Part shown: positions 8,894 through 18,867 of the stretch, piece after piece
How the letters are laid out: each line of letters opens with the position of its first letter
Numbering within the stretch: position 1 is the first letter of the stretch
Assembly: GCA_913020395.1 (NCBI GenBank)
Contig: CAJWCA010000004.1
Location: 1-38,181 of the forward strand
DNA length: 38,181 nt
From: an uncultured Cellvibrionales bacterium
GTDB lineage: Bacteria; Pseudomonadota; Gammaproteobacteria; Pseudomonadales; Cellvibrionaceae
Reading direction: 5' to 3'
Notes under the pieces: model-generated
What the model was told of the DNA's origin: nothing
Database searches by the model: none
What the model saw: the letters and a program-made list of their open reading frames with translations, nothing else
Position numbers and translations under genes: made by a program

Positions 8894-10768
8894 ATGATAA
8901 ACCCAGCCCAAAAAGAGCCTTGTCACTTGTCAGGATGGATGGCCAAAAAGAACGCCCATACCTTGAGCACCTCATTGCTGCTGGCGGTGTTCAGCTTTGT
9001 GTTATTAACCTTTGGGCCCTGGCCAAATGTCTTAGACAGATATTTCCAGGATGGCTTGATTAAAAAACGCGCCGCCCTGCATAAACCCTCGGAAGAGATC
9101 ATCGTTATCGACATCGATGATACCAGCCTGAGTGCTCTGGCGCCTGTTGTTGGCAAATGGCCCTGGCCAAGGTCGGTGCACGCAGAACTTTTGGAATACA
9201 TTTTAGCCCACAACCCTCGGGCAGTTATCTTCGACATTCTGTTTAGCGAGGAAGATCGTTTTCGCCCCGATGGCGACCGTTACTTCGAAGAAGTGATCGC
9301 CAGTCAAAACAATGTCTATCTGGCGGCACTGGAACAAACCCTGGTTAATCCGGCTCAGGCGCCTTTATTGGCTAGCTATCCGGCGAATGCCGGTATTGAA
9401 AAACACCCTGGGGCCAGTATCGCTCAAAGAGCTCAGTTACTTTTGCCGAAAGCGATTTCCAATGATTTTTGGCGCCTTGGCCTTATCAACCTGACCGCTG
9501 ACGACGACGGCCGCAGTCGTCGATACAAACTCTATCACGACTGGCAGGGCTGGAGAATGCCAACAATGGCGGCAAAAGTCGTTTCAGACCTCTCCGTCGA
9601 GTTGCCCAATACTGCCTCTATTCACATAGCATGGGCGGGCGCAGACGCCGTTAGCTTTTCACGTTTATCCTTTGCTACTTTATTAAGCCAAGCCAGAGGC
9701 GAACAACATGCGGTGCCAAAGGAGCTGCTACAGAACCGAATCATTATCATTGGCAGCACGGCCTCGGGCCTACACGACTTGAGAGACACACCTATCTCAT
9801 CTTTTCATCCCGGCTCTTTTATTCTAGCGTCCGCTCTCGACAATTTGCTGAATGGTGAGCAACTAGCGCCGCCACACAAGATTGCCAGTTTCACGGTGGG
9901 TCTTTTTCTACTCGCTTTTTGCTATCTGTTATTGACCCGGTTGTCGCTCGTGCCAGCGTTATGTGGGTCTGTTACAGCAATGATTGCCTTAGTGATTTAC
10001 AGCGCGTATTCGCTGATCCAACATGACCGTATTTTCTTAACCACACCCATCTTATGTTCAATCCTGATTTTGTTAACCGCCAGTGTTCTAACAATTCATT
10101 CCAAAAACCGCGCGCGTTACCAGACCCTCATAAACAAGTTTAAAAACCTGGTAGACCCCGAAGTCGTCAAACAGATACTGGAAACCGATAATCCTGAGAG
10201 CCTGCTTGCCAGTAAGAACTGTAAAATAACGGTTTTATTCTCCGATATCCGAGGCTTTACGCAACTTTCTGAATCGCGAGCACCTACGGAGGTTGTCAAT
10301 CTATTAAACCGGTATTTTGAATTGCAGCTTTCCACACTATTCGAGCATAAAGCGACATTAGATAAGTTTATTGGCGATGCAGTTATGGCTTTTTGGGGGG
10401 CTCCGATTGACTGCGATAATCAGGCTGAACTCGCTATCGCTGCCGCATTGGACATGATTGATAATCTTGAAAGTTTTAAGCAGCAATACGCTTATAAGAA
10501 TTTCGATATAGGCATCGGAATACACACAGGAGACGCCGTGGTAGGAATGGTGGGCACTCCTCAGCGCTATGACTATACTGCAATTGGAGACAGTGTAAAT
10601 GTTGCCAGTCGCGTAGAGGGTTTAACGAAAAACAGAGCAACACTGCTTGTGTCCGAAAGCACCATGTTAGAGACCAAGTCGCTATTTGAGTTCACCCACT
10701 GCGGCGAATTTCAAGTCAAGGGCAGATCAGAACCGGTCAATGTCTACGAGGTAAACAGGAGAGAGTAA
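8894..10768 (+). CDS. CHASE2-domain class III adenylate/guanylate cyclase
   Basis: N-terminal CHASE2-like region (IIVIDIDDTSLSALAPVVGKWPWPRSVHAELL), three TM helices, cyclase domain (TVLFSDIRGFTQLSE, DKFIGDAVMAFWGAP, GIGIHTGDAVVGMVGTPQRYDYTAIGDSVNVASR). ATG at 8894 preferred to 8756. Confidence 0.9.
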   Translation: MINPAQKEPCHLSGWMAKKNAHTLSTSLLLAVFSFVLLTFGPWPNVLDRYFQDGLIKKRAALHKPSEEIIVIDIDDTSLSALAPVVGKWPWPRSVHAELLEYILAHNPRAVIFDILFSEEDRFRPDGDRYFEEVIASQNNVYLAALEQTLVNPAQAPLLASYPANAGIEKHPGASIAQRAQLLLPKAISNDFWRLGLINLTADDDGRSRRYKLYHDWQGWRMPTMAAKVVSDLSVELPNTASIHIAWAGADAVSFSRLSFATLLSQARGEQHAVPKELLQNRIIIIGSTASGLHDLRDTPISSFHPGSFILASALDNLLNGEQLAPPHKIASFTVGLFLLAFCYLLLTRLSLVPALCGSVTAMIALVIYSAYSLIQHDRIFLTTPILCSILILLTASVLTIHSKNRARYQTLINKFKNLVDPEVVKQILETDNPESLLASKNCKITVLFSDIRGFTQLSESRAPTEVVNLLNRYFELQLSTLFEHKATLDKFIGDAVMAFWGAPIDCDNQAELAIAAALDMIDNLESFKQQYAYKNFDIGIGIHTGDAVVGMVGTPQRYDYTAIGDSVNVASRVEGLTKNRATLLVSESTMLETKSLFEFTHCGEFQVKGRSEPVNVYEVNRRE

Positions 10769-11253
10769 TGAAATCACTAATTGGGGCATTGCTCATCACA
10801 GCATTGCCCATCGTCACCCAGGCAGACCAGGCCGCTATCACATTGCGAGACACCTCCCTGCTGGCCGATGCCACGCAACTCTCTGCCACCATTACTCAGC
10901 TAAACAAAGATAGCCAGGTGATCTTGTTGGCGCGAAAAGGGGGATGGTACAAAGTAAAATCATCAGATCAGCAAGTGGGCTGGTTGCGAATGTTAAGTGT
11001 TCGCTTTGTTACCGTTGAAGAGGCACAAAAAGACTTTCTGGCTGAGTTAGTTGGCGAGGCAGCGCTAGTGGCACCCGCAAGCGGCGTGGCCACCGGCATT
11101 CGCGGTGCGACAGAAGAAAAGCTCGCAGAAAAGGACCATGATCCCTCTTCGGACTTAAAAAAAATCAAACACTATGTGCCAACGGAATCGGAGTTACAGC
11201 AGTTTGCCGAAGAAGGGGCGCTGACTGACCAGGAAATAGCTGATCCGGAATGA
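10768..11253 (+). CDS. Secreted SH3-domain protein
   Basis: Signal peptide; SH3b-like region ATLRDTSLLADATQLSATITQLNKDSQVILLARKGGWYKVKSSDQQVGWLRM; 1-bp overlap with the cyclase gene. Confidence 0.7.
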   Translation: MKSLIGALLITALPIVTQADQAAITLRDTSLLADATQLSATITQLNKDSQVILLARKGGWYKVKSSDQQVGWLRMLSVRFVTVEEAQKDFLAELVGEAALVAPASGVATGIRGATEEKLAEKDHDPSSDLKKIKHYVPTESELQQFAEEGALTDQEIADPE

Positions 11254-11299
11254 AGCCTTTGTGAGCAGTGATGCCTATCGTTTCCAAGAGGGTATAAAC

Positions 11300-12175
11300 A
11301 TGAACAGTATCAATTCGAAAATCGTTGTTATTAGCCTTCTTTTAGGCTTACTCACTGCCTGTGGCATGACCGTGCAAGGAATTGATGTGGGGCGCGTCAT
11401 TGGCGCTGGCAGCAAAGCCATGGACGTTGGCGAAAAAACACAGGAAGAAGAAATTGCCATGGGGCAAGAAACCGCCGAAGTATTAATGGCAAAAGTATCT
11501 ATAGCCCAGGACGATCAGTTACAGGCCTATGTCAACCGAGTAGGATACTGGTTAGTTCAGCACAGCAGTAGAAAGTCACTGCCCTGGCACTTTGTTGTGC
11601 TCAACAACCCCGCCGCCAATGCGTTTGCAGCACCCGGTGGTTATGTCTTTATCACTACGGGCATGATGGACAATATTCACAATGAAGCGGAACTGGCGGG
11701 TGTGCTCGCCCATGAGATAGCCCATGTTAGCGACAAACACTATCTTCATGCCCTTGAATCAAACTCTCGCTCGGGCCTGGTGACTGACCTCTTGGTACTC
11801 GCTCAACAATCCAGCAAAGACAAAGAAGAAAGAAGTTCAGAAAGCACTCGAATCACAGGACAATATGACAAAGTCGTTGCAGATGTATACAACCGCGGTC
11901 TCGATCGCGATGACGAATACCGGGCAGATAAATTGGGCGCTATCATTGCCGCGCGCGCCGGTTATGATCACTACGGTTTTGCATCAGTCTTACAAAATGT
12001 TGAAGGCGGAATGGTTAAAGGAAATTCTTTTCTCGGATTTTTGAAACGCCATCCAGACACTAGCAAAAGGTTGACAGCGCTCGAAGACACGCTGCTGTAT
12101 CTCGATCTTAATTCAGACAGTTACCGAGTGCTAGCCTCCAGGTACGCGGTGAATAGTCGTGTCACTCCCTATTAA
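11300..12175 (+). CDS. M48-family metalloprotease lipoprotein
   Basis: Lipobox LLGLLTACGM; zinc motif HEIAHVSDKH; EYRAD third ligand region. ATG at 11300 gives the signal peptide. Confidence 0.88.
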   Translation: MNSINSKIVVISLLLGLLTACGMTVQGIDVGRVIGAGSKAMDVGEKTQEEEIAMGQETAEVLMAKVSIAQDDQLQAYVNRVGYWLVQHSSRKSLPWHFVVLNNPAANAFAAPGGYVFITTGMMDNIHNEAELAGVLAHEIAHVSDKHYLHALESNSRSGLVTDLLVLAQQSSKDKEERSSESTRITGQYDKVVADVYNRGLDRDDEYRADKLGAIIAARAGYDHYGFASVLQNVEGGMVKGNSFLGFLKRHPDTSKRLTALEDTLLYLDLNSDSYRVLASRYAVNSRVTPY

Positions 12176-12188
12176 TAACGAATGGCAC

Positions 12189-14246
12189 TTAGAACAAATC
12201 ATTAGCCCGGTGAAGGTCGTAGTCACACACGTGATGTACCCATTTAGATGCTTTAGTTGCTTGCGGCAAGGTAAAGCCGTATTCCCGTCCATCCAGCGCT
12301 TTATAGGCCTGTGACTCTATAAATACTTTTACCACCGTTGGATCTACTATGCCGCGTTTGCTTTCAGACTCCAACACCGACAGAGCTCTCTCCAGTGGCA
12401 TTGCGGGTTTATAAGGCCTGTCTGAGGCGGTCAGCGCATCATAGATATCGCACACTGTCATAATGCGAGACTGGAAAGGTATTTTGTTGGCAGGAAGGTG
12501 CTGAGGATATCCGCTGCCATCCAATTTCTCATGGTGTGCACCCGCTATCGCGGTAACTCCCGCCAGCTTGTCAGTCCAGGGAATCAGGCTTAGAAAATCA
12601 ATGGTATGTTGAACATGGGACTCAATTTCAAGCCGCTCTTCATCACTCAGGCTTCCCCGAGTAATACTTAATGATTTAAATTCATGTTCCGATATCAAGC
12701 CGTGTAATTTGCCATGGCAATCTCTGACCAAGTGGGATTTGATTTTCTCCAGGTGTTCGAAACTACCTTCAGGCAACATACTCGGTTCATTTGCCTGCAT
12801 TATGATATCGAAATAATGTTCAAGCTGCTCACAATCAAGATGACACTGCTTTTCAATCTCCTGACGAAGCGAGGGGTTTAATCCACTTGTTGAAAGGGCT
12901 AGATTCAGCAGTTGTGTTAAGGACTGGTTTTCGATTTGGGACTTAGCCAGAGCTACTCGGTACCTTAATAATTCGCAACTGCCTGCAGACAACTTCTTGG
13001 CTTTGGTCAGAATGTGCTCGCGAACACCTACCTTGCCAAAATCGTGCAATAACGCCGCATAACGCAGCTCTCGCATCTGGTCTTCGTTAAACTTTATCTT
13101 TTTTAGCTCTGCGGTTTGCGAAGCATCAAAACTGGTGGCCACCGACTCACATAGATCTGCAACACGAAACGAATGCCCACTGGTTGTGGGGTCACGCCGC
13201 TCGATCGCAAAAACCGAGGCCTGTACAAATCCATCAAAGAGACTTTTAACTTCATCCAGCAATCGCCGATTTTCCATGGCAACAGCCGCCTGACTCGCCA
13301 TTGCCTGCAACAGAGACACTGAATCACTATCAAAAGAATGCACCTGAGATGGTGTGAGCGCTGGTACCGTTAGCTTTTGTTCGGGGTCAATTTTACGATT
13401 AATGTACTGCAAAACACCCACAATTTTGTGCTGCTGATCGATCATCGGCAACACCACCATATTGACACTTCTGTAACCCATTGCCAGATCGAAGGAGCGA
13501 TTAAATGTATAGGGGCTGTCCTCCGGTATTAGATAGGCATCATCAATGTTGAGCGTTTCACCTGTGATGGCACAGTAGGCTGCAATTGAGGATTTATTTA
13601 GGGCAATTCGCTGTTCTTTAAAAGGCACATCCATAGTGCTATTTCGGATCAGCTTGAATAGCAACACCGGCGAATCTCCGGTTTCATCAAGAAGAAATAA
13701 CGAGGCGGCATCACAGCCAACCAGCTGTTGGCCTTCGGTTAAAATCTTCGCAAGCAAACAATCAATGTCGGATTCTGCGGATAACGCAATTCCCACCCCA
13801 ATTAAACGTTCAAGGCCCTTGCCTTTGTTTTTCAACTGAACATCCAAAGACTGGCTTTGGCGATACAGATCCGTAAACTGAGATCCAAACTTCACAGCTT
13901 GTACCAGCAGATCCATATGGGGAGACTTCGGCAACAAGATAAGTTGACTGGCGTCAGGGAACTCTGCGGCGGCCTCTGCCAGCTCGTCGGGAATCAATAA
14001 GGCACATCCTTGTTTGATCCAACTTGCCAGATCATGACGATGCAGCAAACTTTGATCCAGGAGCACACAACTGTAAGATGAGCAGCCGGAATTGGTTTTA
14101 ATGAGTTTTGTTTTGATGCCTGAGAGACTCAGGGCTTCAATCAGGTGAATGTCAGCGTCTTGGCCGTGAGCAAGTAACAGCGACTGGTCACCCAGCGGTG
14201 GAGCCCTGCGTTTCGCGTCTCCAGTTTGATCGACCAAAGAAGGCAT
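12189..14246 (-). CDS. GAF-domain HD-GYP-like phosphodiesterase with inserted segment
   Basis: GAF region (LLDETGDSPVLLFKLIRNSTMDVPF...MASQAAVAMENRRLL); HDFGKVGVREHIL and HHEKLDGSGYP. Confidence 0.85.
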   Translation of the reverse strand: MPSLVDQTGDAKRRAPPLGDQSLLLAHGQDADIHLIEALSLSGIKTKLIKTNSGCSSYSCVLLDQSLLHRHDLASWIKQGCALLIPDELAEAAAEFPDASQLILLPKSPHMDLLVQAVKFGSQFTDLYRQSQSLDVQLKNKGKGLERLIGVGIALSAESDIDCLLAKILTEGQQLVGCDAASLFLLDETGDSPVLLFKLIRNSTMDVPFKEQRIALNKSSIAAYCAITGETLNIDDAYLIPEDSPYTFNRSFDLAMGYRSVNMVVLPMIDQQHKIVGVLQYINRKIDPEQKLTVPALTPSQVHSFDSDSVSLLQAMASQAAVAMENRRLLDEVKSLFDGFVQASVFAIERRDPTTSGHSFRVADLCESVATSFDASQTAELKKIKFNEDQMRELRYAALLHDFGKVGVREHILTKAKKLSAGSCELLRYRVALAKSQIENQSLTQLLNLALSTSGLNPSLRQEIEKQCHLDCEQLEHYFDIIMQANEPSMLPEGSFEHLEKIKSHLVRDCHGKLHGLISEHEFKSLSITRGSLSDEERLEIESHVQHTIDFLSLIPWTDKLAGVTAIAGAHHEKLDGSGYPQHLPANKIPFQSRIMTVCDIYDALTASDRPYKPAMPLERALSVLESESKRGIVDPTVVKVFIESQAYKALDGREYGFTLPQATKASKWVHHVCDYDLHRANDLF

Positions 14247-14263
14247 GATGTACTCGTTGAGTA

Positions 14264-14479
14264 TTATGTTTTTCGGGGCAGATCGTTAAGCATTTCCCGT
14301 CGGCAATGAATCATTTCTTTATAAGTCTGCATCATAGAGAAGTCGACGGTATCACCGACAAACTCTACATTCTCCATCTGCCGCTCTAAACTGACAATCT
14401 CCCTGATTAATTTCTCTTCTATAAAATAAGTGTTATTAAAATTAACACCGACATAACGTGCACGTGGATGTCTGGTCAT
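14264..14479 (-). CDS. Small hypothetical protein (71 aa)
   Basis: RBS-like AGGAGAG upstream of ATG at 14479; 17 bp upstream of the HD-GYP gene on the same strand. Confidence 0.5.
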   Translation of the reverse strand: MTRHPRARYVGVNFNNTYFIEEKLIREIVSLERQMENVEFVGDTVDFSMMQTYKEMIHCRREMLNDLPRKT

Positions 14480-14612
14480 AATGCTCTCCTGACTCTCCCA
14501 AACCCATTGGAAATCAAACGTTTAAGTCACTTCCGGGTTTATAAAGCGCGATTGGAATGAACCGCTAGTCTTAATAGCATAGTCGAAACCAGAAAAAGTG
14601 TTTCAATTAGCG

Positions 14613-15221
14613 CTATAGACGACAGCGAGTTGAGGGCGGATTTTTACCCTTCATGCGAGCGAAGAATTCCTCAGCAACTCTCAAGCCGGCATCAATGTCG
14701 TCACTGGGGGGAATAAGGGGGCCAAAAACCAATACTTTTCTTTCAAAGTCCCAGCCGATCAGCACTACAGGCACCTGGGTGGCCCGGGAAATATGTAAAA
14801 ACCCCGACCTTAATTGATTGACCTTACCGCGAGTACCCTCTGGAGCCATACCCAGAATCAAGCGTTCATTGTCACGAAATGACTTGGCCATGACATCGAC
14901 GACACCGTTATTTTGCTGTCGGTTAACCGGTATCCCGCCGAGACTTTTAAAGAAATAGTGAAAGGGTGGAATGAATAGCGTGTGTTTTCCCAGATATGAT
15001 ATTTTCACACCGAGCGCCATCACAACTGGCATTGCGACCACAAAATCCCAATTGGACGTATGGGGCCCCGCAGCGGCAATCAACTTCGGTTCATTGGGCA
15101 GGGAACCTTCAACGCCCCAGCCTCCCAGCATCCTCATAAGACACCGCCCCAAAGCACGACTGAAACGGTTTCCGTTGCGCGGAATCTGCTCGCCGATGTG
15201 AAATTCAGAAACGCTATACAT
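14613..15221 (-). CDS. PlsC-type (lysophospholipid) acyltransferase family protein
   Basis: HTSNWD (Hx4D) and MAPEGTRGK (EGTR) motifs. Confidence 0.85.
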   Translation of the reverse strand: MYSVSEFHIGEQIPRNGNRFSRALGRCLMRMLGGWGVEGSLPNEPKLIAAAGPHTSNWDFVVAMPVVMALGVKISYLGKHTLFIPPFHYFFKSLGGIPVNRQQNNGVVDVMAKSFRDNERLILGMAPEGTRGKVNQLRSGFLHISRATQVPVVLIGWDFERKVLVFGPLIPPSDDIDAGLRVAEEFFARMKGKNPPSTRCRL

Positions 15222-15405
15222 GAAATTACTCTACAAATTGGATGGCAGATAGTAGCGCTTTATATTGAAATTTCAATGGCTAGCGCCAACAGGCGGCAAT
15301 CAAATTGGCCGGCGCGATAGCTTTTTACAATATTGTATATAGTCCATTTTTCGAGCATAATGCGCGCCTGCCAAAACACGCAATTTGTTAACTTCTGGAT
15401 GTTAT

Positions 15406-15780
15406 ATGCGCATTATTCGTTGGATAGTTGGTTCACTCATTTTATTTTTCGATTGGATAACAACCCCCAAAGGTGTTGTAAGAGCAGCGGATGCCCAGAA
15501 TCAAATCGATAGAGACGCTCAAATGCTGACCCTCTATCAATATAAGTCTTGTCCTTTTTGTGTCAAAGTGCGGCGTTCAATGAAACGTCAGTCTTTGAAG
15601 ATCGAAACCCGCGACGCTAAGCGCTGCGACACAGCGCGGAATGAACTTCTAGAAGGTGGAGGCCGATTGAAGGTGCCCTGCCTGAAGGTCGTGGACAAAC
15701 AGGGCGACATACAATGGATGTATGAATCCTCAGATATTATTAACTTCCTTGAAGATAGGTTTCAGGCAGAGGCCGCCTGA
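15406..15780 (+). CDS. Membrane-anchored glutaredoxin-like protein
   Basis: N-terminal hydrophobic MRIIRWIVGSLILFFDWIT; LTLYQYKSCPFCVKVRRSMKR; RLKVPCLKV; C-terminal SSDIINFLEDRF. Confidence 0.82.
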   Translation: MRIIRWIVGSLILFFDWITTPKGVVRAADAQNQIDRDAQMLTLYQYKSCPFCVKVRRSMKRQSLKIETRDAKRCDTARNELLEGGGRLKVPCLKVVDKQGDIQWMYESSDIINFLEDRFQAEAA

Positions 15781-15789
15781 AACGCTTCG

Positions 15790-17457
15790 TCAATAACGCG
15801 ACGAACTTAATACAATATCTGCATCTTTCCAGGCGCGCTGAAAACGCGCCTCGATAACACTGGCAACACCCTCTTTTCCCTGAGCACTCAAGCTCTGCTT
15901 TAGTCCAAAAAGCGAATAGCCGTTTTCAGGGTTACGCCTCAAGTCTTCCCAGTAGACTACTTCCGCTTCCTCGGGCCTGCCAGCCTCCAGCAACACCGCT
16001 CCCAATAAGTGCCTAACGGGAAAATACCAGTCGGGCGGTTCGTTGTAGCGCAAGCCGTCTTCTAGTCGCACCGCTCTTTCTAAATGAGAAGCCGCACGGT
16101 TAAAGTCACCCTCAGCTGCCGCCAACTCACCCAACACTACTTCCTCTGCAATCGTTAACAGATTCCCCGCCGCACCAAAACCTATGTAGTAACCTTGATC
16201 GTCTGTTATTTTATTTCGTAGCTGTACCAGTGCGCCTAGCTCCTCCCTCGCTTTCGGCAAATTTCCTCCATGTAAATAAGCCAAACCTCGACCATAATGC
16301 CAGACACCGTTCATAAATAACGCGCTGTCTTCCGGCTTTGGATCCTCCAGCATAGCCTCCCATAAACCAAATCGCACGGTCACAAACATGGGCTGAGCAC
16401 GAAAGGCTTCATATAATCCCCAAGTGTTCCCACTGGCACCCGGTGGAATCTTGCCCGCTACTTTTTGTCCCGCTTCAAGCGCAGCTTTGCTGCGCCCCTG
16501 GAACATAGCCGACCAGACTTGGAAGTGGAGATTGTGCGGATAATACGCCAGAGGATAGAGCCCTTGTGCCCGACACTGGGTGATGTAACGCTCGTCCGCT
16601 TTCACCGCAAGGGCATTGGCTTTATAAGAGTCGGCGTATCGCCCAACTCTCATATAAATATGAGAGGGCATATGCACGAGATGTCCGGCGCCTGGCATAA
16701 GGCCACCGAGAATGTCTGCGCTGGCAACACCCAACTCTGGCCGGAATGCCTCAACCGTATGGATCAAGTAGTGGTGTGCGCCGGCATGTCGAGGGCTTCT
16801 CGCTATAACTGCTTGCAGTGTTTCCAAAATGATTTCTGTATGGGGTTTTGGCGAGCCATCTTTATACCAATAGTCCCAGGGGTTGGTATTCATGACTGCG
16901 GCGGCGTATAACGTTGCTGCATCGGAATCTTCTGGATAGCGCTTAACTAAAGAGGACATTGTTTCGACATAGGCGGCATCAAGAGCGGAACGGTCTGCCA
17001 CAACGCTTTCAGCGTAGCGCACCGCGAGTGCCTCAATATATGCCTTCTCTTTGGGCGACACTTTCTCTTTTAAGGCAAGGGCCTTCTGCATCGCCTGGTA
17101 AGCCCGGGGCACCACCTCGGACTGCATGGGGAGGTTTAAATTCGGGCCGAGCACCAATGCCCACCCCCAGTAGGCCATTGCATTATTCGGATCGAGTCTG
17201 GCGGCTTCTTTAAACGCTCTGAGTGCCTCGGAGTGATTAAAGCCATAAGTTAACCTTAAACCCTGGTCAAAAAATAGTTGTGAGCGAGGAACACTCGTAG
17301 TCACCTTAAAATGGTGTTTACCTAAACCCGACAGAACGGGAGCAATCGGTCCATCAGAAGCAAGCGGGTCGGCATTAAGTGCTTTTGGGTCGTGAATCTG
17401 GGCCGGTGCAACATTCGAAAATAGCACCAGGAAAATGCCAATAATCCGTATAAACAT
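15790..17457 (-). CDS. Secreted TPR-repeat protein
   Basis: Signal peptide (MFIRIIGIFLVLFSNVAPAQ) and TPR-like repeats (ALRAFKEAARLDPNNAMAYWGWALVLG...). Confidence 0.78.
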   Translation of the reverse strand: MFIRIIGIFLVLFSNVAPAQIHDPKALNADPLASDGPIAPVLSGLGKHHFKVTTSVPRSQLFFDQGLRLTYGFNHSEALRAFKEAARLDPNNAMAYWGWALVLGPNLNLPMQSEVVPRAYQAMQKALALKEKVSPKEKAYIEALAVRYAESVVADRSALDAAYVETMSSLVKRYPEDSDAATLYAAAVMNTNPWDYWYKDGSPKPHTEIILETLQAVIARSPRHAGAHHYLIHTVEAFRPELGVASADILGGLMPGAGHLVHMPSHIYMRVGRYADSYKANALAVKADERYITQCRAQGLYPLAYYPHNLHFQVWSAMFQGRSKAALEAGQKVAGKIPPGASGNTWGLYEAFRAQPMFVTVRFGLWEAMLEDPKPEDSALFMNGVWHYGRGLAYLHGGNLPKAREELGALVQLRNKITDDQGYYIGFGAAGNLLTIAEEVVLGELAAAEGDFNRAASHLERAVRLEDGLRYNEPPDWYFPVRHLLGAVLLEAGRPEEAEVVYWEDLRRNPENGYSLFGLKQSLSAQGKEGVASVIEARFQRAWKDADIVLSSSRY

Positions 17458-17601
17458 AAAACCTCCTTATTATGGGTGATGCCAGAGACAAAAAAGAATG
17501 CCTCCGAACGACAAGTTATCCCCACTCTACAACCATTGAAAGCTATTTCGAAATCAACTAGCATCCGCGGACCTCATCACCCATTCAACAAGGCTGCCAG
17601 A

Positions 17602-18231
17602 ATGAATGCCGAACAACTGTCTCGCAGATTCTCGCGAGCTGCCCTACCCTGCTTTTTCTTTGTCTCAACCCTCTTACTCAGCGCTTGCAGCAGCTTGCAG
17701 TGGAGCACCGCATGGTCCCTTCGTGGCCTGGAGCCAACAGAGCTCAACCCCAGTGTGGTTCGCCTGATGTTAGACCTGCCAAAGGGCGCCACCTTTGCCA
17801 ACGCCACCCTGAATATGCGCCTACAGTATCGAGATGAGGAAACGGCAATAGTCGATGAGGAATTTGCACTGGACCTCGTTTCATCTGGCCGGGATTTCGG
17901 TGCAGCTAGCCTCTCAAGACAACTCAAAAACCCCATCGTGATTCAGATACCCAGCACCCATGTGAAATCAGTCCTACGATTTCAGGACTTATTTCGGCAG
18001 GAACAAGTTGACCAACGAGGAGGTTCGGCCAGCTTTGGTTTTGGCTTTAAGTTTGACCCGACTTGGATCAACACATACTGCGAAACGGATGGGCGCCCTC
18101 TCACACTGAGCGCCTGGATTCTGGTTGATGAGCTACAAGGCTATCTGCCTTTGGTCGAAAACAGCTCCCTGGCCAAAATGCTGGACCAGCAATGGCAGGG
18201 CATATGCGGCGAACACATCACGGCGGAGTAA
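17602..18231 (+). CDS. Hypothetical lipoprotein
   Basis: Lipobox LLLSACSS after the ATG at 17602; no family recognised. Confidence 0.6.
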   Translation: MNAEQLSRRFSRAALPCFFFVSTLLLSACSSLQWSTAWSLRGLEPTELNPSVVRLMLDLPKGATFANATLNMRLQYRDEETAIVDEEFALDLVSSGRDFGAASLSRQLKNPIVIQIPSTHVKSVLRFQDLFRQEQVDQRGGSASFGFGFKFDPTWINTYCETDGRPLTLSAWILVDELQGYLPLVENSSLAKMLDQQWQGICGEHITAE

Positions 18232-18544
18232 TATGATCTGACAGCACGGCAATTTGAAAAGGAAACAATTCAGCTGTCATCACGCCACCCTGAACTGCAG
18301 GGTCCTCCCTCATCAGGTTTTCTGCCTCAGCAAAAGAGGCCGCACTTAAAACGACCAGACCAAAGGTCCCTTCATCTGCCGTTTGTGTTCTCCCGGCCAT
18401 TAATACCTGACCTTTACGTGCTCCTGCCTGTAAATATGCCACGTGGGCTGTGACGAGCGCGCCCTCATCTTCCGTGGGCCCCTGAGTGAGCATGCCCAAA
18501 CGCACAGGATGCAGGCGATAAAGGTATTGCGATTGATTATTCAT
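18218..18544 (-). CDS. YCII-related domain protein
   Basis: LYRLHPVRLGML...HVAYLQAGARKGQVLMAGRT...FAEAENLMREDP: YciI-like fold pattern. Confidence 0.72.
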   Translation of the reverse strand: MNNQSQYLYRLHPVRLGMLTQGPTEDEGALVTAHVAYLQAGARKGQVLMAGRTQTADEGTFGLVVLSAASFAEAENLMREDPAVQGGVMTAELFPFQIAVLSDHITPP

Positions 18545-18675
18545 GAATTTAAGTCCGAATGAGGTACGGGTAACACTTACAGACTAGCAAGCCCTATTGG
18601 CCGACAGCAGCTATCTGAGCTTTGAGTAAAACACAGGGATAGGGTTTCACTCTATTTGGTGAAAATATTACTGGT

Positions 18676-18697
18676 ATAATGTAAGCGCTTACATTAT
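18676..18697. promoter_or_regulatory. LacI-family operator O1: perfect 22-bp palindrome ATAATGTAAGCGCTTACATTAT, overlapping a TATAAT box (18675-18680)
   Basis: Read directly; core TGTAAGCGCTTACA matches the LacI/GalR operator style. Confidence 0.85.
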
Positions 18698-18867
18698 GCT
18701 GGTTTCAGCCCTTCTGATGAAAATGTATAGATCAAACTGAGCGGGGCCCGGGATAGGAAGGCTTCTTTCCGACAGAAAGAAATGAATCTAACTATTTGTT
18801 TTATATATAAATATTTTGCTAAATAAGGATTTCTGCGACAAGCCATATTCACTCATGGGCTGGCAGT

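Noticed and set aside
16465-16911. 148-aa plus-strand ORF
   Set aside because: Antisense to the TPR protein gene; low-quality composition and no motifs.
18738-18792. TTCTTTC-CGACA-GAAAGAA hairpin in the GH1 leader region
   Set aside because: Only a 7-bp AT-rich stem with no T-run; too weak to call a terminator or riboswitch.
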